From Neomegalonema perideroedes DSM 15528 (GTDB lineage: Bacteria > Pseudomonadota > Alphaproteobacteria > Rhodobacterales > Rhodobacteraceae), in assembly GCF_000374145.1 (NCBI RefSeq), contig NZ_KB893654.1, forward strand, positions 392,221 to 456,220: 64,000 nt of DNA. Direction: 5' to 3'. The notes under the pieces are model-generated. The model saw nothing but the letters and a program-made list of their open reading frames with translations, was not told the origin of the DNA and ran no database searches. The position numbers were made by a program, and so were the translations under genes. This document shows, in pieces, positions 1-10,560 of the stretch (position 1 is the first letter of the stretch; each line of letters begins with the position of its first letter).

Positions 1-133
1 GGATCGCCCCCTCTGGGCGAAGCGGATTTCCGCGTCTATAGTCAGGCTTCGCGGCCCATGGGGCGCGGCCCGAGGGTCCGCGTCGTCTCGCGCCTCCCGC
101 GCCTTGGGCGTCGCGAAACACGCAGATGATCAC

Positions 134-1530
134 ATGGCCGACAGAAGAAACAACCGCGGTTTGAGCCTGACCGTTTCGCCCGAGAATCGCCCCTATGACG
201 TGGAGGAGGCGCGGCTTTGGCTGCGGGATCATCGCATCGAAGAAGTGGAGTGCGTCGCGCCCGATTTCGCGGGCGTGCCGCGCGGCAAGGCCATGCCCTG
301 CTCGAAATTCGCCGAGATGAAGGCGATCTACATGCCGGTCTCGATCTTCTTCCAGACGATCACCGGCATGTACGTCGAGTTCGAGGATCAGGGCGTCTGG
401 GCGGAGCACGACCTCCGGCTGATCCCCGATCTCTCGACCATGCGCGCGGTGCCCTGGGCTCTGGAGCCCTCGGTGCAGGTGATTCACGACCTCGTCGATA
501 AAAAGGGCGAGCCCGTCCCCTTCGCTCCCCGCGAGGTGCTGCGGCGGGTGCTGAAGCTCTATGCGGAGCGCGGCTGGAAGCCGGTCGTGGCGCCCGAGCT
601 GGAGTTCTACCTCACCAAGCGCAACACCGATCCCGATTATCCGCTGGAGCCCCCCATTGGGCGCACGGGGCGTCAGGGCATGGGGAATCAGGCCTATTCG
701 ATCTCGGCGGTGGACGAATACGACTCGGTGATCGAGCATATTTATGATTACGCCGAGGCTCAGGGCCTTGAGATCGACACGGTGATTCAAGAGGCCGGCG
801 CCGGACAGATCGAGATGAATCTGATCCATGGCGATCCCATGGATCTCGCGGATCAGGTCTTCATGTTCAAGCGCACCATCCGCGAGGCCGCGCTGCGCCA
901 TGATTGCTACGCCACCTTCATGGCCAAGCCCATGGAGGGACAGCCCGGCTCGGCGATGCATATTCATCAGAGCGTGGTGGACGCCGAGGGCCGCAACATC
1001 TTCACCGACGCCAAGGGCGATCCGACGCCGGAATTTCATCAGTTCATCGGCGGACAGCAGAAATTCCTCGCGGCGACGGGCTGCGTCTTCGCGCCTTACG
1101 TCAATTCCTACCGCCGCCTGACGCCCGACATGGCGGCGCCGGTGAATCTCGAATGGGGCGAGGACAACCGCACGGCGGGTCTGCGCGTGCCGATCTCCGG
1201 GCCGGAGGCGCGGCGCGTCGAGACCCGCGTGGTGGGCGCCGACGCCAATCCTTATCTGGCTCTGGCGGTTTGTCTGGCCTGCGGCTATCTCGGCATCCGC
1301 GACAAGGTGGAGGCCCGCCCCATGCTGGAGGGCAACGCTTATTCCGGCCAGCATGAGCTTCCGCACGGCTTGCTGGAGGCGGTGAGCCTTTTCGAGGGGA
1401 CGCCGGAATTGCGCGACGTGCTCGGGCCGGAGTTCTGCGATCTCTACGCAAGGGTCAAGCGCGCGGAATATAACGAATATATGCGCGTGATCTCGCCTTG
1501 GGAGCGCGAATATCTCTTGCTGACGGTCTG

Positions 1531-1531
<1 letters not shown>
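134..1531 (+). CDS. Glutamine synthetase family protein (GlnT/PuuA-like, gamma-glutamyl ligase)
   Basis: A 465-residue cytoplasmic enzyme of the glutamine synthetase superfamily, which joins ammonia or an amine to the gamma-carboxyl of glutamate using ATP. The catalytic-domain signature KPMEGQPGSAMHIHQS lies at about residues 265-280, followed by EWGEDNRTAGLRVP near 345 and NPYLALA near 371, all typical of the fold. Class I GlnA is usually followed by other nitrogen genes and carries an adenylylation loop that I do not see here; this form looks more like gamma-glutamylpolyamine or gamma-glutamylmethylamide synthetases. I chose ATG 134; an in-frame TTG at 104 would add ten residues, and neither has a clear ribosome-binding site. 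It overlaps the RNase HII gene by one base. The exact amine substrate cannot be told. Confidence 0.85.
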
Positions 1532-3443
<1,912 letters not shown>

Positions 3444-3464
3444 AGGCCGCTTCTTGATCTGATC

Positions 3465-3625
3465 GCGCAATTTATCCGAAAACCCTGCTGAGTTTTCGGA
3501 TTGCGCTGGTTTTTTTGGGGGGCGCGCAATTTATCCGAAAACTCTGCTGAGTTTTCGGATTGCGCTGGTTGTTTTGGGGGGCGCGCAATTTATCCGAAAA
3601 CTCTGCTGAGTTTTCGGATTGCGCT
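3465..3625. repeat. Tandem hairpin array, three units of 59 bp
   Basis: Three near-identical units begin at 3465, 3524 and 3583. Each folds as an outer stem GCGCAAT/ATTGCGC, a one-sided TTAT bulge, an inner stem CCGAAAACTC/GAGTTTTCGG (one change in unit 1) and a TGCT loop. Units are joined by a T- and G-rich linker (about TGGTTTTTTTGGGGGG). The array fills the gap between convergent ccrM and mutL, and the last unit runs into the mutL stop codon. It may act as a bidirectional terminator. A two-unit relative lies at 37069-37169. Confidence 0.85.
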
Positions 3626-5481
3626 CATCGCCGCCCGAACATCTTTTCGAGATCCGCCTGTTTGAGCCTGATGGCCGTCGGGCGGCCGTGGTTGCAGACG
3701 TTGGAGCCCGGCGTGGCCTCCATCTCGCGCAGAAGGGCGTTCATCTCGGCGAGGGTCAGCGCCCTTCCGGCCCGCACCGAGCCGTGACAAGCCATCCGCG
3801 ATAAGGCCGCGTCGATCCGCGCCTCCAGCGGCGAAGCGGCCTCCTCGGCCAGAGCCTCCGCCAGATCGCCGAGCAGCGGCCCCATGGCGGCGGTCCCGAG
3901 CAAAGCCGGAGTCTCCCGCACGCAGAGCGCGCCCGGCCCGAAGGGCTCCACGACCAGCCCCAGAGCCTCCAGCTCCTCGGCGGCGGCGAGGATGCGCTCC
4001 GCCGCGAGGGCGTCCATTTCGACGATCTCCGGAATCAGCAGCGGCTGACGCGCCACGCCCCCCGCCTTGCGCTGACGCTTGAAGCGCTCATAGACGAGGC
4101 GCTCATGGGCGGCGTGCTGATCCACCAGGACCAGAGCCTCGCCGCTTTGCGCCAGAATATAGGTCTCGAAGACCTGCCCCCGCGCATAGCCCAAAGGCGG
4201 CTCTTCCTGCGGCGGGGGAGGCGCTTCGGGCTGCGCTTCGGCGGCGGGCGGCGGGGAAGGGCGCTCTTCGGTCCAGAGATGGGCCGTCGCGTTCTCCTCC
4301 AGAGCCAAAGGCGCCTGAGCGGCGGCGTGACGCGCCAGTAAAGCCGGATGGGGCGGAGCGGGCGCGAAATCCGGGCGCCGGGCAGGGGCGGGGAAGGCGG
4401 GGGCGGGGCTCGCCGAAGGGAAAGGCCCCGCGACGACCGATCCGCCGCCTAAGCTGACGCTGCGTCCCGCCGCCGCCGCCAGAGCCGCCCGAACCGAACC
4501 GATGAGGAAGCCGCGCAAAGCCTGAGCGTCGCGGAAGCGGGCCTCGGCCTTGGCGGGATGCACGTTGACGTCCACGCGCTCGGGCGGGACTTCGAGATAA
4601 AGCGCCGCGCCGGGCTTGCGTCCGGCGGGGAGGAAGTCGAGATAGGCCGCCCGCAGCATGCCCAGAAGCTGACGATCCTTCATCGCCCGTCCGTTCAGCG
4701 AGATGAAGATCTGGCCTTCCGTCGAGCGGCTCCAGCTCGGGAGGCCGATCAGCCCGCCGAGCTTCATGCCGTCGCGTTCGGCCTCCAGCGGCAGGCTGTT
4801 CTCTAAGAACTCCCGCCCGAGCGCCGCCCCCACCCGCGCCCGACGCGCGTCGAAGAGATCGCCGGAGCCGGTGACGTAATTCAGAACCGCGCGCCCTTCG
4901 TCGGTCAGATGAAAGGCGACTTCGGGCCGCGCCAGAGCCAGAGCCTTGAGCGCTTCGGCGGCGGCCTGAGCTTCGGCGCGTTCGGTCTTCATGAATTTCA
5001 GCCGGGCGGGGGTGGCGAAGAAGAGATCCCGCGCCTCGACGACCGTGCCGCCCCCCAGAGCCGCAGGCTCGACGGGCGTCAGGCGTCCGCCTTCGATCTT
5101 CAGCCGCCAAGCCTGATCCGCGCCTTTGCGCCGCGACCGGATCTCCAGACGCCCCACCGCGCCGATGGAGGGCAGGGCCTCGCCGCGAAAGCCGAGGCTT
5201 CCCGCGCCGAAAAGCCCTGAGCCGTCGGTTTTCGAAGTGGCGTGACGCGTGGCGGCGAGGGGCAATTCCTCGGGGGTCATGCCTTCGCCGTCGTCGGCCA
5301 CGCGGATGAGCTTGAGCCCGCCGCCCTCCAGCGCGACCTCGACGCGCTTGGCGCCGGCGTCGAGGGCGTTCTCGACCAGCTCCTTGAGCGCCGAAGCCGG
5401 GCGCTCGACCACCTCTCCGGCGGCGATGCGGTTGACGGCCTCTTCGGAGAGCAGCCGGATGCGGGACGGAGCGGGAGCCAT
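3625..5481 (-). CDS. mutL: DNA mismatch repair protein MutL
   Basis: A 618-residue mismatch-repair mediator that links MutS recognition to strand incision. The N-terminal GHKL ATPase is clear: ELVENALDAGA, DDGEGM, ATSKT and GFRGEALPSI within the first 110 residues. A proline- and alanine-rich linker follows at about 340-440. The C-terminal dimerisation domain carries DQHAAHERLVYE, which fits the endonuclease motif DQHA-x2-E-x4-E, so this MutL should nick DNA itself, as expected in bacteria without MutH. Start ATG 5481 gives the usual N-terminus (IRLLSEEAVNRIAAGEVVERP). The stop codon TGA is part of the sequence that closes the flanking hairpin array. Confidence 0.95.
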   Translation of the reverse strand: MAPAPSRIRLLSEEAVNRIAAGEVVERPASALKELVENALDAGAKRVEVALEGGGLKLIRVADDGEGMTPEELPLAATRHATSKTDGSGLFGAGSLGFRGEALPSIGAVGRLEIRSRRKGADQAWRLKIEGGRLTPVEPAALGGGTVVEARDLFFATPARLKFMKTERAEAQAAAEALKALALARPEVAFHLTDEGRAVLNYVTGSGDLFDARRARVGAALGREFLENSLPLEAERDGMKLGGLIGLPSWSRSTEGQIFISLNGRAMKDRQLLGMLRAAYLDFLPAGRKPGAALYLEVPPERVDVNVHPAKAEARFRDAQALRGFLIGSVRAALAAAAGRSVSLGGGSVVAGPFPSASPAPAFPAPARRPDFAPAPPHPALLARHAAAQAPLALEENATAHLWTEERPSPPPAAEAQPEAPPPPQEEPPLGYARGQVFETYILAQSGEALVLVDQHAAHERLVYERFKRQRKAGGVARQPLLIPEIVEMDALAAERILAAAEELEALGLVVEPFGPGALCVRETPALLGTAAMGPLLGDLAEALAEEAASPLEARIDAALSRMACHGSVRAGRALTLAEMNALLREMEATPGSNVCNHGRPTAIRLKQADLEKMFGRR

Positions 5482-5555
5482 GGGGGCGGAATCCTCTCTC
5501 TTGAGGGTCTTCCGCCCTTATAGCCCGCTCCGGCCGCCGCGCGAAGCGCCTGAGC

Positions 5556-6977
5556 TTAAGGGACCGCCTCCTGCGCGCCGGGCGCCTGCGCCTGAGCGGC
5601 CGGGCCGCCGACCACCGAGAAGACGAGATCCTCCGGCTTGAGCACCCGCCGCGCCGCGCGCTTCACGTCCTCAAGGGTCACGGCGGCGATGGCCTGATTG
5701 CGGGTGTGGATGTAGTCGATGCCGAGCCCTTGGCTGCGGCTGCGCACGAGGAACTCCGAAAGCCCCATGTTGGAGCTGATCCCCAAGCCGAAGGAGCCGA
5801 TGAGATAGCGTTTGGAGCGATCCAGCTCGGCTTGCGTGGGGCCTTCCTCCGCCATGCGGGTCCATTCGGCGCGCAGGATCCCGATGGCCTCCTCCACCCG
5901 CTCGTTGGCGACCGCCACCATGCCCATGACCACGCCCGCGCGGTCATAGACCCGCAGGCCCGCCGAGACGGCGTAGGTCATGCCGCGCTTATCGCGCAAG
6001 GCGGCGTTGAGCCGGGAGTTCGCCCCATAGCCGCCGAGGATATGGGTCATCACCCGGGCGGCTTCATATTCGGGATCGTCGTTGTCGATTCCGCCATGGC
6101 CGAAGACGATCACGCTTTGCTCCCGGTCGAGGAATTCGCGGATCACCCCCGGCGCCCGGGCGGGCTGGACGGGCGGCGGAGTCTGAGCGGCTCCGGCGGG
6201 CAGATCGCCGAAGGCGGCGTCCACCAAGGCGGCGAGCCGCTCCGGGGTCACGTCGCCCACCGCCGAGACGATCAGCCGGCTCCGATCCGTCAGCCGGGGC
6301 AGAACCTCCAGCAGATCCGCGCGGGTCAGCTTCGCGTAATCGGCCTCTCCGCCGCGATAATCATGGCTATAGGGGTCGTTCGGGAAGAGGCGCTTCAGCA
6401 GGGCGATCTCGGCGAGATTCTGCGGATCGGCGTTCTGGTGCCGCATGAGCGCCGTGCTCTGGGCCTTGACCAGCGCGATGGCCTCGGGATCGAAGCGCGG
6501 CTCGACCAGCGAGAGGCGCACCAGCTCCATGGCCGCCTCCAGATGCTCGGAGGGCGACCAGAGCGTGATCGACAGATCCTCCGAGGCGGTCATATAGACG
6601 AGGCGCGCGCCCAATTCGTCGCGGGCGTTTTGAAAGGCCCGCGCGTCGAGTCCGCCCGCGCCCTCCTCCAGAAGCCCGCCGACGAGGAAGGAGGCCCCCG
6701 TGCGCCCCGGCGCGTCGGAGAGCCCGCCGCCGCCGAATTGCGCGTTGAGCGCCACCGCCGGAAGGCTCGGCTCGTATTTCAGCCAGACCGAGAGCCCTTT
6801 GGGCGTGACGATCTCCTGCGGAGCGTCGGCGGGATCGGGGAGGGAATGGGCGGCCTCTTCGGCCGCCGCCGCGCCGCCGAGCAGCAGCAGCGCCAGACCC
6901 GCCCGCCGCAGAAGCCGCAGCGGCGCCTGCGAGAGACTCCGCGCGGCGGAGAAGGAGGAGATGAAAGCGGCGGTCAT
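5556..6977 (-). CDS. M16-family peptidase-like protein lacking the zinc motif
   Basis: A 473-residue exported protein of the pitrilysin/insulinase M16 family. An N-terminal hydrophobic stretch (residues about 22-40, ending AAAAEE) looks like a signal peptide. At the place where active members have HxxEH this protein reads SFLVGGLLEEG, so the zinc-binding histidines are missing. In bacterial two-gene M16 systems one subunit is catalytic and the other helps to bind substrate; this is probably the second. Its ATG overlaps the stop of the catalytic partner by four bases (ATGA), which supports co-translation and a heterodimer. Confidence 0.85.
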   Translation of the reverse strand: MTAAFISSFSAARSLSQAPLRLLRRAGLALLLLGGAAAAEEAAHSLPDPADAPQEIVTPKGLSVWLKYEPSLPAVALNAQFGGGGLSDAPGRTGASFLVGGLLEEGAGGLDARAFQNARDELGARLVYMTASEDLSITLWSPSEHLEAAMELVRLSLVEPRFDPEAIALVKAQSTALMRHQNADPQNLAEIALLKRLFPNDPYSHDYRGGEADYAKLTRADLLEVLPRLTDRSRLIVSAVGDVTPERLAALVDAAFGDLPAGAAQTPPPVQPARAPGVIREFLDREQSVIVFGHGGIDNDDPEYEAARVMTHILGGYGANSRLNAALRDKRGMTYAVSAGLRVYDRAGVVMGMVAVANERVEEAIGILRAEWTRMAEEGPTQAELDRSKRYLIGSFGLGISSNMGLSEFLVRSRSQGLGIDYIHTRNQAIAAVTLEDVKRAARRVLKPEDLVFSVVGGPAAQAQAPGAQEAVP

Positions 6978-8344
6978 GGCGCGACCTCCGTCTGAGGAGG
7001 CTGTTGGGGCGTCTGAAGGCGGCCGGTCACCGAATATTCGATCTTCAGCCAGCGCGCGGCGGCCTCGCGCATCTGCTCGGGCGTGACGGCGCGCAGGCGG
7101 TCGGGCCAGGCCTCGACCTCCTCGATGGTCCGGCCGACGGCCAGCGCCGCGCCGTAGCGTTCGGCGAGGTGGAATTGATTATCCTGCGTGAAGAGCGCGT
7201 CCGAAAGGATGAGGGTCTTGGCGCGGGCCAGCTCCTCCTCGGTGGGGCCTTCGGCGATCATGCGGGCGATCTCCCGGTCCACGAGGTCCTCGACGAGAGT
7301 CATGTCCACGCTGGCGTCCTTGGGAAAAACGAAGATGGAGAAAGTGCCGATGTCGGCCATTTCTCCCTGATAGCGCGCTCCGGCGTAGGCGGCGGGGGCC
7401 TCCTCGCCTTCGATGAGGGCCCGGCGCAGACGGCTGTCGGCCGAATCGCTGGAGCCGAAGATCTGGGCGAGCAGCGCCAGAGCGGGCCCGTCCTGAGGAT
7501 CGGCGGTGGTGGCCACGGCGTAAAAGCGCTGGAACAGCGGCAGCACCACCCGGGGATCGCGCATTTCGATGCGTCGGGCGGCGTAGGACGGCGGCTCCGA
7601 GGCGCGGGGCGGGCGGGCGCCGACGGGCTTGAGCGCCCCGTAATATTCGCGGGCCCAAGCCTCGACCTGCTCGGGGTCCACGTCTCCGGCGACCACCAGA
7701 ACCGCCCGATTCGGGCCGTAATGGCGGTGATAGAACTCCAGAGCCTTCTCAAGGCTCAGGCTTTCGATCTCATGGCGCCAGCCGATGGCGGGCGTGCGAT
7801 AGCGATGGTTCTTGTAGAGCGCAGCCTTCATTTCCTCGCCGAAGCGTTCGACAGGATCGCTGTCCACGCGCGACATGCGCTCTTCGAGCACCACCCGCCT
7901 TTCGGTCTCCACCTCGGCGGCGTCGACCCGGAGGCTGCTCATGCGGGCGGCCTCCATCTCCATGACCAGCGGCAGCCATTGCGGCGCGATGCGCTGATAA
8001 TAGGTGGTGTATTCATGGGTCGTCCCGGCGTTGTCCACGCCGCCGTGGTCGGCGATGATCCGCGAGAAATCGCCGCTGCCGAAGTCTCCGGCGCCTTTGA
8101 AGGTCAGATGTTCGAGGAAATGGGCCACGCCCGAGAAGCCGGGCTCCTCATCCGCGGCCCCGACCTTATACCACATCATATGCGTGGCCGCGGGCGCGCG
8201 GTGATCCTCGATCACCACGCCCTGAAGGCCGTTGTCGAGATTGAAGGTGGTGACCGCCGGGGCGGCTGCGGCCGCCGTTCCCAATGCGAGGCAAGCCGCC
8301 AAGCTCAGGAAAAGAGATCCGCCTGGCGGAATCCTTGTCTGCAC
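6974..8344 (-). CDS. M16-family zinc metallopeptidase (catalytic subunit)
   Basis: A 456-residue exported peptidase. The inverted zinc motif HFLEH is at residues 75-79 (His75, Glu78, His79), and a distal glutamate is available in the ERRVVLEE stretch near 155. Residues 11-28 (LFLSLAACLALGTAAAAA) form a signal peptide, so it should act in the periplasm. I chose the GTG at 8344 because AAAGGA sits eight bases before it and the signal peptide then begins normally; an ATG at 8470 would add 42 residues of arginine-rich sequence that does not look native. It follows the DUF3035/BamF gene and overlaps its inactive partner. Confidence 0.9.
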   Translation of the reverse strand: MQTRIPPGGSLFLSLAACLALGTAAAAAPAVTTFNLDNGLQGVVIEDHRAPAATHMMWYKVGAADEEPGFSGVAHFLEHLTFKGAGDFGSGDFSRIIADHGGVDNAGTTHEYTTYYQRIAPQWLPLVMEMEAARMSSLRVDAAEVETERRVVLEERMSRVDSDPVERFGEEMKAALYKNHRYRTPAIGWRHEIESLSLEKALEFYHRHYGPNRAVLVVAGDVDPEQVEAWAREYYGALKPVGARPPRASEPPSYAARRIEMRDPRVVLPLFQRFYAVATTADPQDGPALALLAQIFGSSDSADSRLRRALIEGEEAPAAYAGARYQGEMADIGTFSIFVFPKDASVDMTLVEDLVDREIARMIAEGPTEEELARAKTLILSDALFTQDNQFHLAERYGAALAVGRTIEEVEAWPDRLRAVTPEQMREAAARWLKIEYSVTGRLQTPQQPPQTEVAP

Positions 8345-8473
8345 GTAGAGTTTCCTTTTGAGGCCCTGCGTCGCTCGGGGCCGGCGCGTCGGGTCGGATT
8401 GTGCGCACGATGTAAGGTTTTCGCGGCGCGCGAGCAAGATTTTCGCAAGAGGCTCCAGAACGGCCCTCATGGC

Positions 8474-9181
8474 TCAGGGCGCCGTGGAGGCCGAGGCGGC
8501 GGAGGCGGAAGGCGGAAGCAGCAAAGGCGGAATCGCCCGAACGTCCGACAGCGGCGCGGCTTCGGGGGCGTCCTGACCGAGGCGGCGCATTTCGGCCAGA
8601 GGCTCCACGAGCTCGCCGGAGGATTCGCCGCGCAGACGCTTCAGGCCGGGAAACCAGCGGTCGAGGAGATATTCCGGCTGTTCGGCGGCCTCGGCCGCGA
8701 CGAGCGCCCGCACCTCGCCCGAGGCGGCCGGAGCCCCCGCCGCGCTGAGCAGAGCGCTTTCCGCGCCCGAAGGGGCCGGCGCATAGGAGAGAGGCGCTGA
8801 AGCCGCAAAGCCGGGCGCCGCAAAGCCGACCGCCGGAGAGCCGGGCGCCGAAAATCCGAGAGAGCCGGCGCCCAGCGGCGCTTGTCCCAAAACGACCGTG
8901 TTCGGCGCAATCGGCTGGGCTCCGACGGGCTGGCCGCCAAGGGCGCTGAGGGCCATGGCGCGCGGGTCGGCCTCCAGCGGCGAGACGGCGCCGGGCGCGG
9001 GCGGCGGCAGAGCGGCGAGATCCTGCGGGATTTCAAGCGCTCGCGTCGGCATCACGACGAAGGCGTCCGGAGGATTCTTGTCCACGCCGAGAGCCTCCCG
9101 AATTTGGAAGCCCGCGCCCCCGCAACCGGATGCGCAAACGGCGATGGCCATAAGCGCGGACGCCGTTCTGATTTTCGCCAT
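8474..9181 (-). CDS. DUF3035 outer-membrane assembly lipoprotein (BamF-like)
   Basis: A 235-residue predicted lipoprotein. The signal peptide ends in a lipobox-like ASGC with Cys20, and the segment LGVDKNPPDAFVVMPTRALEIPQDLAALPPP... is the recognisable DUF3035 core. BamF in Caulobacter, a component of the beta-barrel assembly complex, belongs to this family. The rest is rich in alanine, proline and glycine, with repeated GFAAPG/GFSAPG-like segments at about 110-150. Start ATG 9181 follows a very strong AAAGGAGG. It lies 109 bases after lspA, the peptidase that would process it, and just before two M16 peptidases. Confidence 0.75.
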   Translation of the reverse strand: MAKIRTASALMAIAVCASGCGGAGFQIREALGVDKNPPDAFVVMPTRALEIPQDLAALPPPAPGAVSPLEADPRAMALSALGGQPVGAQPIAPNTVVLGQAPLGAGSLGFSAPGSPAVGFAAPGFAASAPLSYAPAPSGAESALLSAAGAPAASGEVRALVAAEAAEQPEYLLDRWFPGLKRLRGESSGELVEPLAEMRRLGQDAPEAAPLSDVRAIPPLLLPPSASAASASTAP

Positions 9182-9290
9182 TTCAGGCCTCCTTTGAGGT
9201 GCCCTTGGGGCGCCTTCAAGCGCCCGGATCTCTCTGATTTTCATATCCCACCTCGGTTCGCCGGACAAGGCGCGTCGAAACGGGACGCGC

Positions 9291-9776
9291 TCACGAAGGC
9301 GTCGGAGACCCGCTGCGCCAAGCGACCAGAAGCGCCCCCAGAAAAATCGCTATGTCCGCGATATTGAAGGCGAAAGGATTCCGAATCCCGCAACAGGAGA
9401 CGTTGAGGAAATCGGCCACGGCCCCATGAAGCACGCGATCCAAAGCATTGCCGAGCGCCCCACCGGCCAGCAGGCCCGCGCCCAAAGCGAACAGCCGGTC
9501 GCCCGCCCGGCGCCCGGCCCAGATCAGAACTCCGGCCGCCACCACGAGCGCCAGACCGGCCAGCGCCCATTTCGTCCAGCGCGCGTCCGAGGCGAAGAGG
9601 CCGAAATTGATCCCCGGATTCCAAGCGAGATGGAAAGAGAGCCAAGGCGGCAAAACCTCGATGACGCCCAGACCCCTGAGGTCGAGACGTTCGAAAACCC
9701 ACCATTTGCTGATCTGATCGGCGGCGAAGACGGCGAAGGCGATCGAACCGGCCAATCCGGCGCGCGCGAGGCTCAT
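9291..9776 (-). CDS. lspA: Lipoprotein signal peptidase (signal peptidase II)
   Basis: A 161-residue inner-membrane aspartic peptidase that removes the signal peptide of prolipoproteins before the diacylated cysteine. Four hydrophobic segments are visible. Conserved boxes are AWNPGINFGLF (51-61), GNALDRVLHGAVADF (109-123) and FNIAD (137-141); Asp122 and Asp141 are the expected catalytic pair. It is first in a minus-strand series with the BamF-like lipoprotein and the M16 pair. Many likely substrates lie in this window: the BamF-like, entericidin, DUF3617, 17-kDa-antigen-like and OmpA-like lipoproteins. Confidence 0.95.
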   Translation of the reverse strand: MSLARAGLAGSIAFAVFAADQISKWWVFERLDLRGLGVIEVLPPWLSFHLAWNPGINFGLFASDARWTKWALAGLALVVAAGVLIWAGRRAGDRLFALGAGLLAGGALGNALDRVLHGAVADFLNVSCCGIRNPFAFNIADIAIFLGALLVAWRSGSPTPS

Positions 9777-9993
9777 GCGGCTTTCTCCTGAGGGCCCGGA
9801 ACCGGGAAGGGCGCGACCATAGGCGCTCGACGCCGGAGGCTCAAGACCCGGAGGCCGACCCTATCCTTCGCTCAGGACGTCGTCGAAAAGGGGGCGGGAG
9901 AGGGGGAAAGGAGAAATCGGAAAGGCCAGGGCGAGCCGGGGGGGCGGGCCGGAAGCGGGCCGGAGCCGCGCCCGGCTCCGCGCGCAGGGGGCT

Positions 9994-10287
9994 TCAGCGG
10001 AGTCCGCCGCCGCGCAGGCAGCGCTGATATCGCTCTTCGGCGAGGCGCTTCTCATAATCATAGAGCGGGCCGTCCGAAGGATTGCGGGGCGTCGGGCCGG
10101 TGCGGTAGCCGGTGGCGTCGATGCGGTCCATGGCCGCCTGCATGCCGCCGCAGTCCAGACTGCGGACGTCGGGGAGCTGGAGGCTGTGCCCCGTCGAGGT
10201 GGTGAAGCCGTTTGCAGCGGCGGGCTGAAGCCACAGACCCGTCGCCGCAATCGCGGCGGCGGCCAAACGCAGCGCTGCGATCATCAT
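9994..10287 (-). CDS. Small exported protein of unknown function
   Basis: A 97-residue protein with a clear signal peptide (hydrophobic from residue 3, cleavage likely after QPAAA near residue 25). The mature part has two cysteines, Cys46 and Cys90, which could form a disulfide in the periplasm, and a charged C-terminal stretch YDYEKRLAEERYQRC. AAGGA lies just before the ATG pair at 10287 and 10284. I recognise no family. It is divergent from the glycosyltransferase gene across a 273-base gap. Confidence 0.65.
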   Translation of the reverse strand: MMIAALRLAAAAIAATGLWLQPAAANGFTTSTGHSLQLPDVRSLDCGGMQAAMDRIDATGYRTGPTPRNPSDGPLYDYEKRLAEERYQRCLRGGGLR

Positions 10288-10460
10288 GTCAAATCCTTGT
10301 CTCTGAGCCCCGGAACGCGACCGCCCGAAGCTTTGGGGCGCCCCGTGGACGACAACTTGACGCGAACGCGCGGCGGAAATAGGGCGAGGGTTCGGCGAAT
10401 CAGTCCAAATCATCGCCTTATTGCGGCGTAAAACATGGTAAGACTTTGAATTCTCACAAT

Positions 10461-10482
10461 ACGAGCGAAAGGATACGCTCGT
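10461..10482. promoter_or_regulatory. Inverted repeat in a divergent intergenic region
   Basis: ACGAGCG and CGCTCGT form a perfect seven-base inverted repeat around an eight-base centre. It lies between the small exported protein and the glycosyltransferase, 78 bases before the latter's start. It could be an operator or an RNA hairpin; there is no T-run. Confidence 0.35.
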
Positions 10483-10560
10483 CGGAACCTGAGCGGCCTT
10501 AAGCCCTTCTTGAGAGCGAATCGGGCATAGCCGGAGAAGACCTTTCACGGCGGAGCCTCC

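Noticed and set aside
1498..1530. TTG start upstream for RNase HII
   Set aside because: It would overlap the synthetase by 34 bases; the ATG at 1531 gives the normal family start and coupled TGATG overlap.
3465..3625. Tandem array considered as a CRISPR
   Set aside because: The whole 59-base unit is repeated, linker included, so there are no variable spacers; there are only three units, and no cas genes are present.
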